A stretch of DNA of 64,000 nt from NCBI GenBank assembly GCA_016748015.1, contig JAAOMT010000301.1:220283-284282 (forward strand), in the 5' to 3' direction. This DNA is from Geosiphon pyriformis (lineage: Eukaryota > Glomeromycota > Glomeromycetes > Archaeosporales > Geosiphonaceae). A program made the translations under genes and the position numbers. Below are positions 12,771 through 25,936 of this stretch, piece by piece (positions within the stretch are counted from its first letter, which is position 1; the number at the start of each line of letters is the position of its first letter). The notes under the pieces were generated by a model. It was given only the letters and a program-made list of their open reading frames with translations, ran no database searches and was not told where the DNA came from.

Positions 12771-14769
12771 GAATACACAGAAGTTACAACTCAGTTAAGA
12801 TAATTAGCATATCTGAATATTAGCTATTTGTGGTTACTTTAAAACAATCCAATTATAGTTACTAATAAAATTCGAGAAAAAAATAAACAAATCTACTTAA
12901 AAAGCCTATCAAGTCTTGTGAGCAAAAAACAAATACAATAAACTATTACTAATACTTTTTTGGAATGACAAAAAAAGGAAAAAAAGAGAATAAATCTTAA
13001 GTCACTGCCATTAAAGATATAGTTAGCAGTTGACATAGACTTTATTTGACCCCAGAACCAAGAAAACAACCACCCTATATACTATTCAAATACAAAGACT
13101 ATAGAAAAAAGCTTTCATTTATAAAAGCTTAAATATTGTCTGAAAAAAACTATAAAATATATACTTGCTACTATTGCAAAGTGCATTACAAATAATGCTT
13201 TGGTTACCCAAAATGACAAAAAAAGTAGAACAACAAACTATGTCTTACTTGTGAAGAAATACTACTTGACAAAAAAATATGGAATGACATTTTTAGTTAT
13301 AGAGAAACATATAATGTATTGTGTTAATATATAATTTTTATTAATGACTGGATAAGCAGAAAAACGTCTTTTAATACCACATAAAACAGAGTTTTATTAT
13401 GTTTAGACAGTTATTCATATGATAAAAATGAGATCTAGTGAATGACAAATGCTAAAATTAAAAGTACTTCATTTAATAAAATATTTATTATTAAAAACAA
13501 CTTACTAAAACTTATTAAAACTATTTTTATTCCAAATTCAAATATTTTTGTTGACATTTTAAGCAATCTAGAACAATTTTATAAACACTACTAAGATTTA
13601 GCACTCACTTAAGAAAAATAAAAGTAGTATTTAGAATAATTAAACACTTAACTTTGTAAATATTGCCTAATTTTTAACAATTTTGAATATTGTAATGATT
13701 GTAATCTTATTTACAATCTATTATTATGTATAATTTATTCAATCTCTAAAAAAGAAAAACCAATTAGCAGTTGCATTTCAGAATCAAAATAAAATTTAAT
13801 TCCAATTTAGACTCTGACAATAATAACAACAATAGTTTTAACTTTATTTATAATAGCAACAACAGTAATAATAATTCAAATTTTGATTACAATCTTGAAT
13901 AATATATTGTGCTTCCAAATCTTTCAAAGAAACAGAAACTCAAATGGTTCAACAATAATAATGAGAGTATTATACCAGAACATATACATGATACTAATAC
14001 AAAGTTTAATCTTAGATATCTGGAAAAAATTACTATCAAATTGGAATCTCAATTGTTTACCAGCATAGATTTAAAAATAGTACTAGAAAATCTAGCAACA
14101 ATAATAATCTAATTAATATCTAAATCTAGTTTAACAAAAAAGATAATTAATATTAGAAAAAGAATAATTAATACAGGATCTGTAGAAAATATTATTGCAA
14201 TACTACAAAATAAATCAAAAAAGACATATACTATCAAACCAAATAAAAAAATAGCATAAACAATATTCTATTTTTGATAAAAATAGCTTAGTTAATGTTA
14301 GTGAAAATAAGAAAAAAATTAAGAATTACAGTTAAAAAGATAAATAAAATTGAATTCATAAATAGAATAGAAATACTAGTTAATATGATAGAAAAAAAAC
14401 AATTAATCAGAAAGAAATTATTTTCACCAATTAATTAATTTTTATTCTATTATATAACCAGTATATATTAGTTATAAAGAGGAAAATGAGAGATTAATTC
14501 CAGATTTTTAAAGTAAAATTTACTATTTGTAAATCAGAAAAAATTGCCATTACTAATCTTTATATACCAGCCAAAAATCATAAACACATTAAAATTCTAA
14601 TATACAATATAACTGGAGACCCAATTAAAATACTAAGCAGAACTATTATTAGATACTTAAACATTAAAGTTAAGAATCAAGCACTAATTACCATTTCAGA
14701 TTTTTTACAACTTTGTAAATATGTAAATATTACATTACAAATAATTTACAGATGAAAAAAATATTATTT

Positions 14770-16110
14770 GCTACAATCAAAACACTTAGAGTAAATAAAC
14801 TTGGAAAACTTAGACTTACTTCAACATATACAACTCAAGCTATTATTTAACAATTTCATTAATATCTTTGCAAATAAAAATGAATTTGGCAGAACTAATA
14901 TTATTCAGTATCAGATTAAAACTAAAGATGTAATACCAATAAAACAAAGAGCATATCAAATATTATCTGTTAGCCATAAGATTATTTGTTAAGAAATCAA
15001 CTAAATGTTAAACAATAGATTAATTTAATCATTAATAAGTTCATGGTTATTATTAATAATATTTATTTGGAAGAAAAATAGAAAGATCTGCTTTTGTGTG
15101 GATTATAGAAAACTTAACAATATTATTTATAGAGATAGCTATTTAATTCCATGGATTCAAAAACTATTTAATACTTTTGAAGAAAAAAAATAGTTCTTCA
15201 TATTAAACTTAGATAATAATTACTGGCAAGTAATCATGAATTTAATTAACAAAAAGAAGACAGCATTTATTACAAAAGAAAAAAACTTTAAATTTAATGT
15301 TATATCTTTTGGCTTAACCAATACTCCAGCCATTTTTTAATAACTAATAAAAATTGTATATATTGAATTATTATGAAAATTGGCAGTAGTCTATTTAAAT
15401 AACATTAATGTATTTTCTAAAACATTTAATAATCACTTTTATTATTTCCAATAAGTGTTTGAAAAGCTAAAAAAAGCAGAGCTAAAGTTGAATGCTACTA
15501 AGTGTTTCTTTGAGAAAACTGAGCTTAAGTTTTTGAAACATATTATAAGCAAAGAAGACATTAAAACAGACTCAGACAAAATTAAAATAGTTAAGAGCTT
15601 TTTAGTATCAACAAATTTAACAAAGCTAAGAGCATTCTTGAGATTTGTTGAATACTATTGCTATTTTATCCAAAACTTCTTTAAACTGGCTCAATCACTC
15701 TACTAATTTCAAATAAAAAACATTAAATATAAATAGACTGAAAACCAACAAAAAGTTTTTGATATACTATAAAAAAAACTTATTCAAGCTTTAATATTGA
15801 TCTATTTAGATTATAGCAAACTATTTATTATTACTACTAACATATCAAGCCAAGTATTAGAAGCAGTATTATTACAAAAAAAAACCAAATGAACAAAAAC
15901 ATTCAATAGTATATATTAGTCAAAGTTTAAATTCAGCTAAAAAGAACTATGAAATTTTAGCACTAAAACATTTAGCTATTTATTGGGTTGTTATAAAATA
16001 AAAAAATACTTGAGTCAGAAGTTTAAAATATATACTAATTACAAAGGATTAACATTAATTCAGAAACAAAAATTTGGAAATAATTGTCATATAAGATAAA
16101 AAATAAAACT
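14770..16110 (+). pseudogene. Degenerate reverse transcriptase and RNase H of E1
   Basis: The frame reads CVDYRKLNNI, FGLTNTPA and VVYLNNINVF. The polymerase YLDD box has become YLNN through two GAT-to-AAT changes, so the enzyme is dead. An open stretch at 15455-15706 carries the thumb and connection (KAELKLNATKCFF, LRAFLRFVEYY). RNase H-like sequence follows (around 15800-16060). It ends where a SINE-like insertion begins. Confidence 0.85.
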
Positions 16111-16128
16111 TTCATTATTTAATTATAT

Positions 16129-16381
16129 ATTTTTTATTTATTTATTTAATAAGTAAAATCCAAATGTGGTCTAATATTATACACCACATCAATGATCTAA
16201 ACTAAGTGCGAATTATGCATTTGTTGCACGTGATTAGCCACTCAGGCCAATCAAGACAATACTAGACACCTATAAGAACAGAGACCATGTCTTCAATACC
16301 TAAGAAAAACAGACAAAACTTACAAAAACCAAAACTAATGCCAAATGCATTGGCAACACCTAATAACCTAACCACACCAGC
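16129..16381 (-). mobile_element. SINE-like element 1: tRNA-like head, LINE-related tail
   Basis: A 253-bp insertion between two exact copies of TTAATTATAT (16119-16128 and 16382-16391). E2 has the empty site, with one undisturbed equivalent near 28120-28135. Read on the minus strand it begins GCTGGTGTGG exactly at the duplication. With position 1 at 16381, positions 27-31 and 39-43 pair perfectly around a 7-base loop ATGCATT, with T at 33 and GCA at 34-36, as in tRNA. A box-A-like segment precedes it. Box B is weak: GGTT at 52-55 is kept, but the rest has decayed. From about 16260 to 16139 it carries the 3' tail also found on the LINEs, ending in TAAATAAA repeats. It is mobilised presumably by LINE machinery. 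The tRNA origin is inference. Confidence 0.7.
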
Positions 16382-16679
16382 TTAATTATATTATACACTA
16401 TAAAAAATAAAAAAAAATAAAAATGCTAATAACTTATCATAAATAAAACAAATTTAAAACTATTTTAACCCAAAAATATAACAAAAAATAAATACACAAA
16501 AATACTAACAACTCTAATATTATATTAATACTCAACAATTCAAGAAAAAATTTCTCTTAAAAAAAACAAAACCACATAAAACAACAATCAAAATATTTTA
16601 TCACTTACTAAAACATATTATATTAAAAAAACAAAAAAAATTCAGATTAACTACTTAGAATAATTATGAAGCCAAAAAA

Positions 16680-17490
16680 AGAAACAATACTATTTAATAT
16701 GTACTTAAATCTAACAATAGAACATTTTCATAAAGAAGCAATTATAGAAAAAATTAAGAAAAAATATTATTGACCAACAATATATCCAAATATTATCCAA
16801 TATGTTTAAAGTTGTAATGCTTGTTAAAAAAGAGAAGAAACAAAATTCAGTAAATTATTAAAATTAATTAAAGTAGAATAATCATTTAATTGAATTAGAA
16901 TTAAATTAATTACATTATTGACAATAACTAGTAAAGACAACTAATATATAGTAATAGCTATAAACTATCTCACAAAATAGCCAAAAGCTAAAGCAATTCA
17001 AAAAGCAAATACAAAATTTATAGCTGAATTCATATATTAAAATTTGATTTGTTGATATGAATATTCAAAAAAATTATTACTAAACCAAAAAACTTACTTT
17101 GTAAACAGAACATTAACAAAATTAAGTCAAAAATTTGGAATCAAAAGACTATTATTATCACCATATTATTTATAGACTAATAGCTTAGTTAAAAGTTTTA
17201 ATAAAATATTATGTAAAGTAATAACCAAGATCAAATAAAAAAACCAAAACAAATAAAATTTGTTTATACCATTAATATTATTTGCTTATTAGACAATGAA
17301 GCAAAATACTACACAAACAACACTATTTGAACTAGTCTATAATAGAACAGTAATATTATCAATTAAGATAGAAATCAATACATATTTAGTTAAACCAATA
17401 ACAAAAGCCAACTTTCAAAAAACATTGTTAAAAAGAACATATAACTTAATAGAAACTTTAGGAAAAAAAAAGACAAAAAGCAGTTAATAA
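16680..17490 (+). pseudogene. Degenerate integrase of E1
   Basis: An HHCC-like zinc region near 16730-16850 (HFHKEAIIEK, then a CNAC motif) is followed by the DDE core (VIAINYLTK, then FVNRTLTKLSQKFGIKR) and a C-terminal tail that is open at 17296-17487. Trp and Gln codons are replaced by stops. The homologous E2 region (27720-27030, minus) is better preserved. Confidence 0.75.
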
Positions 17491-18581
17491 CATATAAAAG
17501 TCACAAAAAAAACCAAAAAAATAACATATTAACTAGTTACCAGATAAACCAGCTGAATTTAAAATTAAAAACAAAATACTTTTATATTGTATTAAAACAA
17601 AAAAACAATAAAATAGAAAATTTGACCCCAAATAGGATAGTTTATTTTACATTAAAAAAATTCTAAGAAATAGAACATATAAATTAAGATAGAACAATAA
17701 AATTTTAGCTAAAGCAGTACATAATAATTAATTAAAATTATATTACAATATAACATCATTCTTAACCAGTAATATTTTACAATTGAAAATACAATAAATA
17801 CTAGTTTAACCAAATGAGATTTCACAAAATCTGGAACTAATCATAATTATTAACACAAACATATCAAATTAATTTATCAAAACAGTATATAAAGACATAA
17901 TATATGTAACAAAAGCAATAGTAAAAAATAGAAATCTCAAATTATATCTACATAATAGCACAATAATTGTTTTAAGCCATAAATCAACAACAATTAGACA
18001 TGAAAATTATTATCAATCATAAAAACAATTTGTTATAAAAACACAAAAGGAGAAAAAAAAACAAAGATTATTCCATATTAATAACCACAAAATCAAACAA
18101 AATACTGGTCAGATAAAATTATAAAAAAAATAAAGAACACTTTTAGAAAAATACTAATAATTATTCTAACAGAAAAATTAACAAAAAAGAATTAAAAGCT
18201 ATAAAAAGAACAACTTTTAATATTATACTGTTATTATTAATTAAAACAAAAGCTGAATATTTAGAAATTATATATTAATAAATTCAAAAAAATATTCAAT
18301 TAAGAAATAATACAACAAATTAAAAACTTTATCAGAAAAAAAATAATTCTATATTATATATTAAAATAATTTACTAATTACATATCATATTTTAAAATTA
18401 TTCAGAAATATTACCACATACAAAAATAAAAACAATAATTATTAACTAGTAAGAAAAAATAAACAACTCTCAATTTAAAAACATAAAAATCAAAATTAAA
18501 CAAACAGTATTGGAAAAAGAAATAATAAATTTAATTCAAAATAAGAATTTTGATGAGATTTAATATTAAAAAAGAAGATAA

Positions 18582-19434
18582 TATTACTCATAAAAAAAGA
18601 GCACAAGAAAAAAGTAAGAAAAACAGATAATAAAAATAGGCCAATAAGAGAATAATATTTAACAATAAGCATATTATCAGAAAATCATAATACATTGTTT
18701 AGTAATAAACATATTATCAAAAAATTATAATATATTGCTTAATAATAAGCATATTGTCAGAAAAATCATAACATATTGTTCAAAAATATATAAGATTTTA
18801 TATAATAAAAATTATATATATATAATGAGAATATTAAAAACAAAAAAAACAGATTATTTTAAAACAATAATATTTCTTTTTTCAAAAGATAGTTTTCTAT
18901 AACTTGAAATAGAATTATATTAATATCAATAAACTTATCTATTATCATCTAATCTATGTTATCATAATTTAATTAAAAAATATTAATCAATTTTATATTA
19001 TTAATACTTTATGTTAATAAAAGTCAATACTTATTATACTGAACCAATAACTCTTAATTATGATTATTAACAAGATATTAATTACTTATTTTTATTTATT
19101 TTATTTTGTTTTGTTTTCTTTGTTGTTTACTAATTGATTAAAAAAATTAAGCACTAAATAATTAATATTAAGAATAATCTAGTAAAAAACCTAAAAACAA
19201 GAGTAGAAAACTTAAAAATAGCTTACCAGAAAAGCACAACTGTCAAAATAAACTGGCTATTATACTGAAGAAAAAAATTTACAAAAAAACCATTAATTGA
19301 ATTTTTGTTTATTATATAAAAGACTCAAACTTTTAGACTCCAAAACCTTTAAAAACTACCATTATTAACAGCTATTGAGCACTAAATTATGGGTTTATTG
19401 TTTGTTTTAACACCCCAAATAATTACTTGTAATA
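18582..19434 (+). repeat. 3' LTR of E1
   Basis: An 853-bp copy of 8636-9517. It starts TATTACTCAT just after a purine-rich tract and ends TGTAATA, where the solo LTR has TGTAACA. Divergence from the 5' LTR is spread along the repeat and is nearly all transitions. Confidence 0.85.
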
Positions 19435-20983
19435 GTGATATAAAATTAGTGCTAATAGTTCTTCCTCTTTTTTTTAATATTTAGACAGGATTGTTGATTT
19501 CTGGTCTGAATTTGGATTTAAACATGGTTGTAGATAATGTTTTTACATTGTTTTCTCTTCTTATATGGTCACTTTCTGAAAGTTTAACATTAAGTTCAAG
19601 TAAAGTAAAAATTTTAACCACTAAGATGAACAGTTTGAAATTAAAATTGGTAGTTTTAAAGACTTTTATTAATTCAGTTTTAATAAAATTAGATCAATTT
19701 TATGCTGGTTTGAGTTTTTTAGCACATTTTTTATCTTAATAAGTAATTTGGTTTAGAAATTTGCTATGTACAATATTTAAGACATTAATATTTTTTTTAA
19801 GCAAAAAGATATTGTTTATTAATATATAAATTTTAATAATATAGTTTTAATCATTACAGAAACAAAATTGAGATTTAGTATTAAATCATAAATCATAAAT
19901 AAGTTTGATAAAATAAAAATTTTTACATCTAATTTAAATAAAAATTTTCTTAATACTAAAGTGGCAATTATTATAAACAATTCTCTGGCTTAATATGTTT
20001 CAAAGATAAAAAAGTCTTTAGTTGAATTATTTAGTGTGGCTTTTATTTAAAAATAAACTGTCAATTATAATTTTGGGCTTGTATGCTGATGTTTTTGTTA
20101 AAGTTAGATTTGGTCAAATATTAAAAATCAACTTTTTTATTGCTAAAATAGTTAACTCCAGTATTTTTGTGATCTTGGGTAAAAATTTTAATAAAAATAA
20201 TTTAAAAAAAATGTAAGCCTCAAAGTTTTATTTAGATTTAAGCTTAATTAATTTATTTAATAAGCTTTTATTAGTTAAAACTTTTACTTAGAACAATTTT
20301 AGAGATGTTAAAAAAGTTATTGATTTTATTTTTGTGATCAAAATCTGGCATTTGCAGTTACAATTTATAAGGTTAATATTATGTCTGAATTTTTTAATAC
20401 AGATTATAAGATTGTCTTAGTTGTAATTAGTTTGGGTGGTTCTTGAATACTTATCTTAATAATGAGTGCAAACAGACTAATAAAAATAGATGAAAATTTA
20501 AAATTCAAAATATTGATATTGCTAAATGATCACAGTTTAAGGAGTGTTTTTTAAAATAAATTTTTAAAAAAAATGACTGAATTCAATAATATAAAGAGTT
20601 ATAGTAATTTAGATACAATATAAAAGATTTTAAAAAAAGTGGTAGTAAATTCTGTTAATAAAATTTTTTAGATATTGGTTTAATAAGTTTGAGTATTCAA
20701 AAAACAAACAATCTTCTAAATTTTTTAAGTTAAAACTATTAATAGTTAAGATTATAAAAATTTTGAATTTGAATTGTATTTTAAAGATTAATTATTTTCT
20801 TAATGCCTAGACTGCTATTAATAAAAAGAAACATTTAAAGTAAATGTTATAATTAATAGTAGTAAAAAGACAGAAAAAATTCTATATTACTTGTTAAATA
20901 TCAAAAAAAAGTATTATAAATTTAAGTATTATAAATTCAGGATTTCCAAGAATAATTTTATTAGAAAAGCAATAGATAAGCAT
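19435..20983 (+). mobile_element. LINE A, segment 2: ORF1 C-terminus and endonuclease domain
   Basis: The reading frame interrupted at 8635 resumes here. A coiled-coil-like ORF1 end is open at 19491-19739 (SSSKVKILTTKMNSLKLKL). From about 19850 an apurinic-endonuclease-like ORF2 start can be read: VAIIINNSL, then NKLSIIILGLYADV, then FVILGKNFNKN, which corresponds to the GGDFN active-site box with G and D lost. Near 20400-20560 the DHK... and GLGG-like region follows. The linker to RT runs to 20983, where a solo LTR begins directly after a GCAT target tetramer. Confidence 0.75.
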
Positions 20984-21987
20984 TGTTACCTAAATAGAAA
21001 AACCAATTCAAAGTTATAAAGAAATGTGATTAGAACATGACATAATACAGAATAGTATGCAATAATATTAAATAATGTGTTATAACTTAGAATAGCACAG
21101 AATAATGTATTATAACATAAGATAACACAGAATAATACATAATAACATTAAATAACATATTATAATATAGAATAACTAGTAATAATGAAAAAAACAAAGC
21201 AATAACAGAAATAGCAAAGCAATAGTTAGCAATAATGAAACAATCAAAAGCAATCCTGTAAAACAAAAAGAATATATAAAAACGAGTAGTTATAAAAAGT
21301 AGAAATGAGCAGATAGATATGAACCACTAAACAAGAATCAATCTCTATTTTTTATTTATTCTCTTAATCACACTAAATAAACTCAAAATAAACTTATTAA
21401 CAGAAATCCAAAAAGCACAAATACATGTTCTTTGAACTTCTATGTTCCAATTGAATTAAACTTTGTTTTGTACTTTTGTTTTAGGCCCAATGCTTTTAGT
21501 ATAAATGCCTTAAACCATTAATAACTTGGACCAATTGCTCTTGATTATAGCAATTAATAATACTAATTTTTTTTTTTCTTTATTTTTTTTCTTTTTTTTG
21601 GTGGAGCAGCAACATAAAAAAATCAACTGTTTGGGAATAGATTTCATGATAGCCTGGTAAAAAAGGGAAGCTCTTCCTAGGTTTTTGGATATTAACATTA
21701 TCTTAATAGCTTACCAGAAGGGCGAAAAGACAATACCAGACTCTGATAACTGTACTCATTAGCTTAAAAAAAAAAGCTCATCTTTATAAGAAGTTGCAAT
21801 CAATGAAAACCAAAACTCTGTGCTTTATAACTGAAGAACTCAACAGATAAATTCACAACCAATAAATAAGACTTTTAGAGACTAATAATTAAGGCTAAGC
21901 CAGCAGAATTATACAAAAGATGCATTACTAATAATTGAGAGCACCAAACATTACCATTTTCCTATCCCACTAAGTTTACCTGTAACA
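20984..21987 (+). mobile_element. Solo LTR, relative of the E1/E2 family
   Basis: This 1004-bp block has TGTTACC at its left end and TGTAACA at its right end. GCAT precedes it (20980-20983) and follows it (21988-21991). Removing it joins the LINE A frame exactly (...IDKH|IENFCSN...). Internal stretches align in order with the E1 LTR (GGACCAATTGCTCTTGATTA, AGCTTACCAG). It is G+C-richer and less decayed than the E1 LTRs. It includes an irregular repeat of CAGAATAAT-type units (21040-21180) and a TATA-like ATATATAAAA near 21270. It likely arose by LTR-LTR recombination of a full element. Confidence 0.85.
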
Positions 21988-24900
21988 GCATATAGAAAAC
22001 TTTTGCTCTAATAAAAAGCATATAATTAGAAGTGTTTTGGAATGATTAGTTCGGAAAATAGTGCTTAATTATCTGATAGTAGACAGTTAACATAATTATA
22101 AAAGAATAGACAAAAAAGTATATAGTGTTTAGTGCTTTATTAAATTAATGATTTAACCAATATGTTTCTTTAAATTATGTTAATAATAATGCATTCTTGG
22201 GAGTAATATATAATATTAAGCTTGATGAATTCTTATAGATGGTTAAAAAACTGTTTAATAAAAAAGCAGCTGGTCTTTTTGATATTCCTAATAAGCTTTG
22301 AAAACATAGTAATATGCAGGTCTTAAGTAGTCTATTAGATATTTTTAATATATGTTTAGTGTCAAACACAGTTTATATACAATAAAAAAAAGCCTGAATT
22401 TTCATAATACCAAAAGCCATATAATTGAAAAGAGATTTTTATTAATACTAAATTAATAGTTTTAATTAAAATGGCCTAGAAAATTTTGTCTAAGCTTTTT
22501 TTAGATAGAATTTTTTTGGTCTGTAATAAGTTTAATGTTTTGTATGGTAATAATTTTTTAGTTTTGAAAAGCACATCTACTTAAACTCCAATTTTTGCTG
22601 TTGGCTTTGTAATTGAAAATACATTAAAAAAAAACAAAAAGCTGTAATTGGTTCTTTAAAATATGTATAAAGCATATGATTTTGTTGAGTAATATTATTT
22701 GCAAAATAGTCAGATTAAAATTAAAATATGTTTCTATTTTATTAGGTTTTTTGGAAATATACACAATAATCAGATTAATCAAATAATAACAAATTTTGGG
22801 CTTACAAATAAGTATATTGTTTATAATAGCTTAAATTAAGGTAAGATTTTTTTGTTATTGCTGTAAAAAATTTTCTATGATTTTTTGCTATATAAGATAA
22901 AAAGGCATAACTATATATTTGGCTACAGATTGAATATGAAAGTTTTTACAAAGACTAACAAATTAGATTCCAAGAATAAAATAACCTCTTTTCTGATAGT
23001 TAAAGCTTTTGCAAATAATATTATTTGGATTAAAATAACATAGTGGCAATTCAGTATATTTTAGATACTGTTAATAAATTCTTTTAAATTAATAACATTT
23101 TAATTAACACAGAAAAAATAGTTGTTATATTTATTAATCAAAAAGTAAAAGTTTTATGCTTATTAATAAGCAAATCAAAAATATTTTGATGGCTAAAAAA
23201 ATGTATTACTTAGATATTTGAACATTTTTTTATTTATAAATGGTCTTTTTAAACCAAATTTTATCAAAGCTTACTTAAACATTAAGTTTTTTACGAATCT
23301 GGTTTTAAAAAAAAACTGTTTTTTATAAGCAATTTCTATATCTGGTGTCTGTAGTTTTACAATTCATAATTAATTACAGAATGCAATTTAGTTATATGTT
23401 AGTGAATATGTATAAAAAATAGGACAAAATACTAAGAAAAAAATTAAAACTTAAGACCAATTTACTTAAAAACTTTTCCAATAAAGCCATCTTTCATTTT
23501 AAGTTATATAGTTTTAAAATATTAAAACAAATATAAACTAAAAATTTACTGACTTAATTAATAATCTATGTCAATTTAAAGAGTATTTTTGGCAAATTGT
23601 TTGAATACAGAGCTATAAATTTACAGACTGTTAGTTGGATGCTTTGGCAACTTCTTAATTTTTCAATCATATTGTTAATTAATCTTATAAACTACTTTTT
23701 GGCAGATGTGACCAATATTTTAGTATTATATAAGTTGTTTTTAAACAATAACATACTTAATGTTTTTTAAACTGGTAGTAATATTACTGTTGTAAATATC
23801 TTAAACTTAGAATATTATATGAATGTGATAAGTTTACTAAAAAAGTTTAGTATTGTTTTTATGAACCAATTTTTGGACTACTATAGTATATGTTTTACAT
23901 AGAATATATTTTACAAGTAGAAAAAGCTAAATTTTAAAGATCTGGTTCCTAATTAGTTTAGTTTACTGGTTAAATTTATTAAGAATAGTAATCTAAACAA
24001 CAGTAGTCTAAACAATAGTAGTACTTTGGTTTATTATCTTTTTTCTAGTAACTATTTATGCAACTTTAGCTTTGTTAATAAACATCTTGTAAAAAATAAA
24101 TCTAATAATATAATTGTTTATATAAATGAATTGGTTAAGAATTTGGGGCCTGTAAATACTTATGTTAATATTGTTATTTACTTTTTAAACATTAATATAA
24201 GTATAGAAATTAAGATTTATAGCTTGCTTTTTTTGACTTTAGTGGAATTGTAAATTATTATTTTTGTATTGAAATGTGTTTTTGTGACTAGTTTGGTAAT
24301 TTTGTTTACAAATAATTAAGCATTATTGAATATATATGTTTTGATTAAAAAAAATATCAGTTTTAATTTTTGCAATAAATATTGAATAGAAAGAGAACAT
24401 ATTTATCAGACTATTGTATTAAATAATCTGTTAATTGGTTGAAATAAAATCAAGAGTTATTCTGAAATTATTGGCAATAAATAAGCAAATTTTTTTGCCA
24501 ATACTATCATCATATTTGATTTTACATTGTCTGTTAGGATGCTATACTACTTTTTTGTTGTTAAAAACAAATTTGTTTTTAGTAATATCTGCCATTTTGT
24601 TAGACATTTGTTTAAGATTATTAATTTTGTTAATTAAAAATCCAAATATGCTAATAGTACTGTAAATAAGATTTTTTGCAATCTATTTAATATGTATTGG
24701 ATTTTTAGAATATGACATCTGGATGGTTAAGTTTATTCTGGTTTTACAAGTTTTGCTTTTATAGTATTTTAGTTTTACTTTATAAAAGTTTTATACTGCT
24801 AACTGTTTATGGTCAAAAGAAAAAAATTATACAATTTAAGTTATTTTAGTGTGTTATATATATAATGTGAATTGATTAAAGACTTTAATTATATTTTTTT

Positions 24901-25086
24901 ATGTATTCATAATAATTATGTTAAGAAAGATCTGATTTTAAATATTATTAAAGCATAAATCAGTTTATTAGATGCCTGTATCACAAACTATAAGGTAATT
25001 TATTTCTTTTATAAAGCTGAGTTTTCTAATTATTTGTATATATTTTTAGCTAAAAGTTTTATGATAAAGAATTAGGTAGTTAATAT
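21988..25086 (+). mobile_element. LINE A, segment 3: reverse transcriptase and C-terminal domain
   Basis: The frame continues from segment 2. RT blocks are readable: KLDEFL and NKKAAGLFDIPNKL (about 22210-22300), then IPK, then KAYDF (about 22665), FGLTNKYIVYN, and the catalytic FADD-type box decayed to FANN (AFANNIIW, near 23005-23027). The C-terminal half runs to 25086 (NYLYIFLAKSFMIKN near 25030-25075). Most Trp and Gln positions are stops, so no protein can be made. E2 interrupts it, and the frame resumes at 34977. Confidence 0.75.
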
Positions 25087-25936
25087 TGTTACAGAAGATT
25101 ATTTGGGATCTCAAATCAAATAACAAACCTGTAACTTGGTGCTCAATAGTTGTTATGATTGGTGGTATCTAAAGGTTTGGATGATCTGAAAATTTTTATG
25201 AAGTCTTTTGTATAATGAACAGAAATTCAAGTATTGTTTTTATCTGTTGCTTTCCAGAATTGCAATTTCATCAAATTTCTTTCTCAGTGTAATGGCTGAT
25301 AATTCTTTTAGTAAGCTATTCTCAATCTTTGAGTGTTTTACTCTTATTCCTGGATTTTTTACCAATTACTTTGATGTCGATAACTTCATGTATTTAACTT
25401 TTAATCAATTAGTAAATAATAATAAAACAAAAAGAAAAAAAAGAAAAAAAAAGAAATAAAGAAATAAGCCAAGGTAAGAAAGAGTTAGTATCCTGTCAAT
25501 AGCTGTAATCAAGAACTATTGTTCCAGTGTGATTAAGTATTGAATATTATCAATATGAAGTATTAATAATAAGAAAAGTAATTTAGATGAGTAATAATTA
25601 TTTTATTGATATTAATAATTCTAATTAAGATGTCTGAACAGGATGGTTTTGTTATTAATTCTAGCTAGAAATTCTGTCTTTACTGCTTTTAATGCTTTTG
25701 CTATATATACATAATTTTGAGTTCTATGAAATTACTTATATTTTTGAGCAATGTGCTATAATTTCTCAAGCAATGTGTCATGATTTTCTGACATTGCTCT
25801 ATATTGCTAAGTAATGTGCTATAATTCTTGACAATATTCTATATTGCTAAGCAATATGCTTATATGTTAGTTACTATTCTCCTATTGGTCTATTTGTTTT
25901 CTTACTATTTTTTTGTATGCTTTTTTATAAATAATA
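25087..25936 (-). repeat. 3' LTR of E2
   Basis: An 850-bp LTR on the minus strand, bounded by TAACA at 25087 and TATTATTTAT (from TGTTACTCAT) at 25936. A purine-rich tract lies just inside the element (complement of 25937-25955). It retains the tandem 40-bp-type units near 25730-25870. Confidence 0.85.

Larger units (their letters stand above)
8636..19434 (+). mobile_element. Ty3/gypsy LTR retrotransposon E1, full length but decayed
   Basis: LTRs at 8636-9517 and 18582-19434 flank gag (about 11078-11870), protease (12340-12770), a Cys-rich linker (13150-13300), RT and RNase H (14770-16110) and integrase (16680-17490). The order protease, RT, RNase H, integrase is that of Ty3/gypsy. LTR ends read TGTTA...TAACA, decayed here to TATTA...TAATA. 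A purine-rich tract (18568-18581) precedes the 3' LTR. The element is 10.8 kb. Subtracting its two internal insertions (9975-10611 and 16129-16381) leaves about 9.9 kb, the length of sister element E2. It lies inside LINE A. The flanking tetramers ATAG and GTGA differ only by transitions, and removing one copy restores the LINE reading frame. Dozens of stops make it defective. Confidence 0.88.

Noticed and set aside
16320-16381. A functional tRNA-Cys gene
   Set aside because: Only the anticodon arm and part of the D-arm fit. The acceptor and T stems do not pair, and box B is degenerate. It is better read as a SINE head.
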